Assembly: GCA_026391935.1 (NCBI GenBank)
Contig: JAPLDC010000538.1
Coordinates: 1 to 11,362, forward strand
Direction of reading: 5' to 3'
Origin: Bacteroidota bacterium
GTDB lineage: Bacteria > Bacteroidota > Bacteroidia > 2-12-FULL-35-15
Length of the DNA stretch: 11,362 bases
Part shown: piece after piece, positions 6,734-11,362 of the stretch
How positions within the stretch are numbered: position 1 is the stretch's first letter
How the letters are laid out: the number at the start of each line of letters is the position of its first letter
Program-made: the position numbers and the translations under genes
Notes under the pieces: model-generated
What the model was told of the DNA's origin: nothing
Database searches by the model: none
Seen by the model: only the letters and a program-made list of their open reading frames with translations

Positions 6734-7375
6734 CTAAAATTTTATGTTTAAGCCAACAGTTGCATATGAAATACCATAACCTGCTTCTGCATACACACCG
6801 ATATTTTTTGCAAAATAATAACGAGCTCCTACAAATCCTCCACCAGTTGGATATGCAAAACTCCCCGCATTTTTATAATCATGATTTGGATCATTATCAT
6901 TGTATGAATATGTTCTGAAACGTACTCCTATCAATACTCCACCATAGACTTCAGCTTTTGCAGAATTCAATACATCCCAATGATAAGTAGCTCTTCCTGT
7001 TACTGTATAATAACTTCTGCGTTCTTCGTAAAAATAATTTCCCCAATAATTATTGTAGTCATAACGATAATGTGTCGTTTGAAAACCAACATAAGCGCCA
7101 ACACCTAAAAATCCTGGGCCTAATTTTTTTGGCCATGGTTGTTCATAGCTTACACTCATTGCAGGGCTTGAAGTATATTTCCCTCCAGAATATCTAAAAT
7201 ATCCACCGCTTCCAAAACCAACTCCAATGTTAATTATTTTTGTGTTCTCATCATAACACTTTTCTCCATCTGATTTGTTTGATAACAAAACATTATTTTT
7301 TCCATTTATCGGTTCTCCCGCAAATGAGGAAAATGAAAATCCGACAATAATAATTAAGCAGAATATTTTTTTCAT
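6734..7375 (-). CDS. Small outer-membrane beta-barrel protein (213 aa)
   Basis: There is a signal peptide at residues 1-19 (KKIFCLIIIVGFSFSSFA, cleavage before GEP). The mature protein alternates aromatic or hydrophobic strands with Gly/Asn/Tyr turns, for example IINIGVGFGSGGYFRY (47-62), FLGVGAYVGFQTTHYRY, YYTVTGRATYHW, AEVYGGVLIGVRFRTYSY, GGGFVGARYYFAKNIGVYAEAGYGISYATVGLNIKF. The last residue is Phe, the usual end signal for barrel insertion by the BAM complex. The strands fit about eight, as in small OmpA/OmpW-like barrels. No periplasmic OmpA domain is present. A TACCTTCG box (7390-7397), one base off the -7 consensus, lies 14 bases before the ATG. It may serve as a structural or adhesion porin; substrate and partners are unknown. 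Confidence 0.8.
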   Translation of the reverse strand: MKKIFCLIIIVGFSFSSFAGEPINGKNNVLLSNKSDGEKCYDENTKIINIGVGFGSGGYFRYSGGKYTSSPAMSVSYEQPWPKKLGPGFLGVGAYVGFQTTHYRYDYNNYWGNYFYEERRSYYTVTGRATYHWDVLNSAKAEVYGGVLIGVRFRTYSYNDNDPNHDYKNAGSFAYPTGGGFVGARYYFAKNIGVYAEAGYGISYATVGLNIKF

Positions 7376-7389
7376 AGCAATTTTTTTTG

Positions 7390-7397
7390 CGAAGGTA
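7390..7397 (-). promoter_or_regulatory. Candidate -7 box (TACCTTCG) of the barrel protein gene
   Basis: The minus strand reads TACCTTCG, matching TAnnTTTG except for C in place of the last T. It is 14 bases upstream of the ATG at 7375. No TTG was found at 17-23 bases further upstream. The 223-base spacer from 7376 to 7598 holds little else: very AT-rich sequence and a weak 5-bp hairpin at 7567-7579 (ACAAT-CCA-ATTGT), with a T-rich run after it on the minus strand, that might end the preceding large gene. Confidence 0.3.
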
Positions 7398-7598
7398 AAC
7401 AGTAAAATCTAATTTGATGTTATCTTATTCAAACAAAAAAACGCTCATTATAAACGAACTATTTCTTTATCAAATAATCAACATCCACAATAATTATCAC
7501 AAAAATAAGCAAGTAATAATTATTAATATATGTCCATTTACACGCTGATTTATGATAAAAATCAAAACAATCCAATTGTAATCTTCAGGCTTATTAAG

Positions 7599-10500
7599 CT
7601 ATTGTATCATCAATTTTTTTGTAATAATATCATTCCCAGATTTCAACGTAACAAAATACACCCCGCTCCGCAACGAAGAAAGATCTGCTTCAATACTTTC
7701 TGCAGTTAATGCTTTGAATTCATATTTATAAACTTTTTTTCCCATCACATCAAAAATTTCAACAAGACCATCCTCCTTCTTGGTCATATTTATATCAATA
7801 TATACATGACCATCGGTAGGATTAGGATACACATTTAAAGTGGTGTTTTCTGTGAGAATATAATCCTGAACACCACTGGTTAAGCCAACTGTAAACTGTT
7901 GATAGATCTGTCCACCAAAATCGGCACCGAATGTTTTTATTACAGATGCAGGAGTAACTTTTCTGAATCGCAAATATCCGTTTCCTTGTGATGGGTTTGC
8001 CCAAAAAGATAATCCGTCTTCTCCGGAATCGGTAAGTTCGAAAGTATAACATCCATCAGCCAGAGATACAGTATCTTTATAGATAGTATTGGGAGCCAAC
8101 AAAGCACCATTTCTGGAAGCAATTATAGTCCCTGCATCATCTTTTAAAGTATACTGATCCTCAGCATTGTAATTATTGGTCCTAAACTCGATCACAAATT
8201 GCGAAGGCATTACAGAAGGATAGGTATACTTATTAATTTTTGTATTGTTATATGGATATTGATCCACACCACCATTCGGGTTACTCAAAGAAACCGTAAA
8301 ATCGGTTGATCCTGTTGCCCAATTAAATGTACCCAATGTTACAGTTGCGATTTCCATGAATGCCAAACTGCCGGTCCAGGTATACACCGATGGTGTTGCA
8401 CCATTCATTCCATAGGTTATTGTTAAGGAAGTTAATGTTGTTGAACCTGTATTCTTGATTTTTATTACAGGTGCTGTGCAAACAGGATTATAACGCAAGT
8501 ACATCTGGTCTTTGCTTGGCGACAAAATATCTTCGATGGCGGCATCCAAAGTAAAATTTGGAGCACCATAACTTACTAATTGATCTTCTATCTGATAATA
8601 ATCCCATCCACCGGTGTTGGTATACGCTTGCACATCATGATCTAAATTTACAGTTCCACCCGGAGTAGTAAATGGAGTAAGTTCCCAATCATAGGTCCAT
8701 ACTTCTGCACCCGGACACCAATTTGCACGATCATAAACCCAGGTTCCTCCTTGCGGATATAATGGATTGACATCGCAGGTATTTCTCCACACTAATTTTG
8801 AAAATTGTTGTACTCCATTGACTTTAAAATAATGTGTCTTTGCACAAAATTCAGCGCAGTTTTCCGGAGTATCCATTCCATGTCCTGTGATACGTGATTT
8901 CCATCGTGTATTAAACGCGTTGATTGGAATACTCTTTGTTAATGCCTGCAAATGACTTTCAATAGGATCACTAGGCTGACCATAATTAAATCCCCCGTTC
9001 CATAAATTTTGTATTCCGACAACATCACGTGGAGGCGTACCTTTGATCATCAGAAATTTTACATCCAACAATTCTTGCCAATTTCCCGCTTCGAGATGAA
9101 CACTATCCGCCAACAACGTTCTATAATCACTAACATCAAACGTCCATGTCCAACCGCTTCCCAAGCTTAAACCATTTCCATATGGCGTGATATATCTTGC
9201 CAACTCATACCGGTTCACCTGAGGGAATTTCCGATACCAATTATAATATAATAAATGTATCGTGCTATCAGGAACAACAAAACTTGAATCAGTGGCAATT
9301 CCTGCAGAATTATAAACATAGTTATTATAATATGACGGCCAAACAGTCATGGTATCAGTTGCCACACCGGGATTGCTGATAGAATCGTTGTAAGTAATTA
9401 TCTGAACAGGTGCATTCATTGCGGAATCAATAATTAATGTGGAATCAATCACTGTTGTGAAAACACCTTGCTCAAATTTGACATTCGGACGTAAAGTCGT
9501 TTGAGAAAAATTAGTAATTATTTCTGATGCATCTCTCAAAGGGTTATCAACGCTGACAAGATTAGCTGCTGAATGAGCCCCTGGAGCAGCATCTGCAAAG
9601 GTATTAAAAACTGCAAACTCATCAATTTTACCTTCATAGGTCTGTGAGCCAGCCCAATTCCCTTTTCCTATTTTAAATGTTTTAATTCCCTTCATTAATT
9701 TTGTTTTCGTTGTTCCACTATTCCAAAGCAGACCATTCAAATATACTTTCATGGAACCTGTCGCCACATTTTTTGTGAATGTCCAATAATTCCATTGCCC
9801 TTTTATTTCGGATGTGATAGCTGCTTTATTGATACGGTCATAGGATGTTCCGCCATAACCAGCATCCCAATAAACATTGCTATCACTCCAAGGCAAATGA
9901 CTATTCAACAATCTATTCCCCAGAGAATCAACCGCTTCAAAAGCTGTACCATCCATCGGTTGAGCAGGTGCTCCATAACACCAAAAAGCAACCGTTACAA
10001 ATGAATCGATAGCTACTAAATTCGAATTCATTGGTATATTAACATAACCATAGGAATGAAAAGAAGCAACACGATCCGTTCCTGAATTAGTCAAGCTGGA
10101 ATTAAATGCAGTTGTACTTGCAGCAACAACATTGTCCGCTGTACTCACCGTATTCTGATAGGTAATGTCAATCAACAAGTTGGATACTCCATCCCAATTA
10201 AAGGGAGTAGTCAATTGCAAGCTATTCCATCCCAACGTATTAAAAAGAGTATTTTGTGAATACACAGTTGTCAAACCAGAATTATCAAACGAAGCCTGAG
10301 TCAATGAATCTAAAGCAACAGCTTTTATTTTGATCGTCATATTTTGCATTTGCGCACCTAAGGTTTGCAAATAAAATTGCAAGCCGGTGATGTTCCCTGC
10401 ACTCATTCCAGCAGCAGTGATCTCACTTGCTTTCCACAAATATTGTGTCCGGGAAACAGGGGTTGAAGCACCAAAAGGGAATGCATCATTTGTTATTCCC

Positions 10501-10922
10501 GAACCAACACCATAAGTATTTAAAGAAGTTGTATCGGTATGGACAGCATTATATTGCCAATGATTCGAATACGAATAAGAAGGAGTATTCATATACATTA
10601 AGCTGTCGGGAGAAAGACCATTCACCGCAAACGTTGGTTGATGAACTAATGAAGAATCAAGTAATCCTGTATGATCATACAAATAAGTATAGGTCAGGTA
10701 ATCCCATTCACCACATGCTGGTGATTGTGCCGGATTACATTTCAAAGTATATTTCATCAATATCTTTTCGAAACGAGTCGTATCTGAAGGAAATACGAAC
10801 CATGCATTTTGAGGTGTTCCAAATGCAAATGTCTGAACAACCACTGTATCACCGGGATTAGCCAAGGCAGTACTAGCACTTAACAATAATATTGAAAACG
10901 TTAATAGGAGTAATTTTTTCAT
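7599..10922 (-). CDS. T9SS-secreted peptide-N-glycosidase F family protein with LamG-containing insertion (1107 aa)
   Basis: PNGase F enzymes cut N-glycans from asparagine. Signal peptide: residues 1-21 (ALA|NPGD). The N-terminal catalytic half begins at about 25 and holds CGEWDY (70-75); its second part resumes at RYELARYITPYG (571-582) and DVSDY. The C-terminal catalytic half holds RITGHG, NCAEFC (688-693) and YDRANWCPG (730-738). Against PNGase F as I recall it, D60 matches D74, E206 matches E691, R248 matches R732, and the disulfides 51-56, 204-208 and 231-252 match C62-C70, C689-C693 and C716-C736. E118 has no clear match. Inserted at about 86-565 are a beta-sandwich-like module (TQYLWKASEI...FNWDGVSNLLIDI) and a LamG-like module (about 306-445). 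A beta module (about 905-1015) and a type A T9SS sorting domain (about 1029-1107; VYPNPTDG, KKLMIQ end) follow. The ATG at 10922 was chosen over 10997 because it starts the signal peptide and lies downstream of a promoter. Family confident; activity unproven. Confidence 0.9.
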   Translation of the reverse strand: MKKLLLLTFSILLLSASTALANPGDTVVVQTFAFGTPQNAWFVFPSDTTRFEKILMKYTLKCNPAQSPACGEWDYLTYTYLYDHTGLLDSSLVHQPTFAVNGLSPDSLMYMNTPSYSYSNHWQYNAVHTDTTSLNTYGVGSGITNDAFPFGASTPVSRTQYLWKASEITAAGMSAGNITGLQFYLQTLGAQMQNMTIKIKAVALDSLTQASFDNSGLTTVYSQNTLFNTLGWNSLQLTTPFNWDGVSNLLIDITYQNTVSTADNVVAASTTAFNSSLTNSGTDRVASFHSYGYVNIPMNSNLVAIDSFVTVAFWCYGAPAQPMDGTAFEAVDSLGNRLLNSHLPWSDSNVYWDAGYGGTSYDRINKAAITSEIKGQWNYWTFTKNVATGSMKVYLNGLLWNSGTTKTKLMKGIKTFKIGKGNWAGSQTYEGKIDEFAVFNTFADAAPGAHSAANLVSVDNPLRDASEIITNFSQTTLRPNVKFEQGVFTTVIDSTLIIDSAMNAPVQIITYNDSISNPGVATDTMTVWPSYYNNYVYNSAGIATDSSFVVPDSTIHLLYYNWYRKFPQVNRYELARYITPYGNGLSLGSGWTWTFDVSDYRTLLADSVHLEAGNWQELLDVKFLMIKGTPPRDVVGIQNLWNGGFNYGQPSDPIESHLQALTKSIPINAFNTRWKSRITGHGMDTPENCAEFCAKTHYFKVNGVQQFSKLVWRNTCDVNPLYPQGGTWVYDRANWCPGAEVWTYDWELTPFTTPGGTVNLDHDVQAYTNTGGWDYYQIEDQLVSYGAPNFTLDAAIEDILSPSKDQMYLRYNPVCTAPVIKIKNTGSTTLTSLTITYGMNGATPSVYTWTGSLAFMEIATVTLGTFNWATGSTDFTVSLSNPNGGVDQYPYNNTKINKYTYPSVMPSQFVIEFRTNNYNAEDQYTLKDDAGTIIASRNGALLAPNTIYKDTVSLADGCYTFELTDSGEDGLSFWANPSQGNGYLRFRKVTPASVIKTFGADFGGQIYQQFTVGLTSGVQDYILTENTTLNVYPNPTDGHVYIDINMTKKEDGLVEIFDVMGKKVYKYEFKALTAESIEADLSSLRSGVYFVTLKSGNDIITKKLMIQ
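7602..7841 (-). other. T9SS type A C-terminal sorting domain of the PNGase F-like protein
   Basis: The last 80 residues show the family pattern: LNVYPNPTDGHVYIDI, then VEIFDVMGKKVYKYEF, then LSSLRSGVYFVTLKSGNDIITKKLMIQ. This domain takes the protein through the type IX system across the outer membrane and is normally removed, with the cargo then attached to the surface or released. Confidence 0.92.
9213..10667 (-). other. Large insertion (about 480 residues) within the PNGase F N-terminal catalytic domain
   Basis: In PNGase F only about 20 residues separate the catalytic aspartate (CDEWD) from the FITPY strand. Here roughly 500 do. The extra part holds a beta module ending in FNWDGVSNLLIDITYQN, and a LamG-like module (AFWCYG...NYWTFTKN...MKVYLNGLLW...IGKG...GKIDEFAVFN). 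The edges are estimated by eye from where family similarity stops and resumes. Confidence 0.75.
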
Positions 10923-10950
10923 GAAAATATATTTAACAATTATAAAAAAA

Positions 10951-10982
10951 CGAAAATACCCCTTTTGAAGGATTTTAACAAA
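10951..10982 (-). promoter_or_regulatory. Candidate promoter of the PNGase F-like gene
   Basis: On the minus strand a TTTG (10979-10982) is followed after 20 bases by TATTTTCG (10951-10958), close to the Bacteroidota -33 TTTG / -7 TAnnTTTG pattern with one mismatch. The -7 box ends 28 bases before the ATG at 10922. It lies inside the longer reading frame that starts at 10997, so it supports the shorter start. Confidence 0.45.
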
Positions 10983-11040
10983 ATATAAAAGAAACATTCT
11001 TAGTAATTGATGGGAATTTTGGAAAGAAAAACGTCCAAAT

Positions 11041-11362
11041 TTATTTTTTTTGATCGCTGACTTTTAGCTGTCCATTCACATATTGAATGATAATAGTATT
11101 TGTTTTTATTCCATATTTTTTTTGCCACTTTTGGGGAATAGCAGAAAGAGTAGCATTGTAGGATTGGATCTTCATTGTGATTTCGGGAAGTGGATCAGAA
11201 TCAATATTAGAAATATTAAATTGTTCCGGTTGACTATTATCGACACTCATGGTGTATCCTCCATCCATTTCAAATGGAAAATTCACTGTTTTTTTTGTTG
11301 AGCTTAAGATGACACTCATTTTATAACAGCAATGTGCCCCTCCAGAAAAATCAAAACGAATT
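11041..11362 (-). CDS. C-terminal part of a GGAHCC-motif protein (runs off right edge)
   Basis: The minus-strand frame stays open from the stop at 11041 to the right edge, giving 106 visible residues. An ATG at 11319 could be taken as a start, but the 14 residues before it in the same frame read IRFDFSGGAHCCYK. SGGAHCC is a motif I know from secreted or lipoprotein-type proteins, where it follows a beta strand. The later NISNIDSDPLPEITM also fits the DxDGDGxPE-type loop usually seen after it in those proteins, though here DSDPLPE lacks the usual glycines. This is therefore most likely the tail of a longer gene whose start lies beyond the window, not a 92-residue gene. The visible part is beta-rich then charged (PQKWQKKYGIK) with no membrane segment. 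The function of the family is unknown to me. It ends 118 bases before the PNGase F-like gene begins. Confidence 0.7.
   Translation of the reverse strand, partial: IRFDFSGGAHCCYKMSVILSSTKKTVNFPFEMDGGYTMSVDNSQPEQFNISNIDSDPLPEITMKIQSYNATLSAIPQKWQKKYGIKTNTIIIQYVNGQLKVSDQKK

Noticed and set aside
7589..7599. Palindrome GCTTATTAAGC at the stop of the PNGase F-like gene as a terminator
   Set aside because: The stem is only 5 bp, AT-rich, with a one-base centre that cannot form a real loop, and no T tract follows it.
10427..10861. Plus-strand frame of 144 codons inside the PNGase F-like gene
   Set aside because: It lies wholly antisense to a gene with strong family evidence, has no recognisable domain or signal, and its composition (Tyr/His/Lys-rich) is what the complement of a Thr/Ser/Asn-rich gene gives.
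10923..10997. Upstream start for the PNGase F-like gene (MFLLYFVKILQKGYF...)
   Set aside because: It would place 25 hydrophobic residues before a complete signal peptide and would include the likely promoter (TTTG-20-TATTTTCG) within the coding region.
1..11362. CRISPR array, tRNA or rRNA genes, insertion sequences, prophage or defence genes
   Set aside because: No regularly spaced repeats, no tRNA-like cloverleaf arms, no rRNA-like tracts and no transposase, integrase or nuclease motifs were seen on either strand.

Overview
The window looks like a chromosomal segment of an AT-rich member of the Bacteroidota. The evidence is a large secreted protein ending in a type IX secretion (T9SS) sorting domain, stand-alone periplasmic TonB C-terminal-like domains, an ECF sigma factor, a Bacteroidota-style lipoprotein and outer-membrane barrel, and -7 boxes close to TAnnTTTG a short distance upstream of start codons. 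No rRNA, tRNA, CRISPR array, transposase or integrase was seen. No stretch longer than about 225 bases lacks a gene.

Left block (1-4190), all on the minus strand, in transcription order: a secreted TonB C-terminal-domain protein (4190-3756), an ECF sigma factor (3684-3118), a single-pass membrane protein with a large extracytoplasmic part (3005-1269), a second secreted protein with a TonB-like C-terminus (1152-517), and the N-terminal membrane part of a fused spermidine-synthase-like protein (359 to beyond the left edge). The sigma factor and the membrane protein probably form a sigma/regulator pair. The two secreted proteins flanking the pair share the motif RGTIKI just after the signal peptide, so they look like diverged relatives. 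A 9-mer, TACGTTATA, lies just upstream of both the sigma gene and the first TonB-like gene. I infer a small envelope-sensing locus, but its signal and regulon are unknown.

Middle block (4353-6668), plus strand: fumarylacetoacetase, the last enzyme of tyrosine/homogentisate breakdown, with its metal and catalytic residues intact, then an unrelated lipoprotein of unknown function. A perfect 18-bp inverted repeat (6683-6719) is a bidirectional terminator between the lipoprotein and the converging minus-strand gene.

Right block (6734-11362), minus strand: a small outer-membrane beta-barrel protein; a 1107-residue T9SS cargo of the peptide-N-glycosidase F (PNGase F) family; and the C-terminal end of a GGAHCC-motif protein running off the right edge. 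The PNGase F-like protein is the most striking gene. The three disulfide pairs and two of the three catalytic acids of PNGase F can be matched, but about 480 residues, including a LamG-like module, are inserted into the N-terminal catalytic domain just after the catalytic aspartate.
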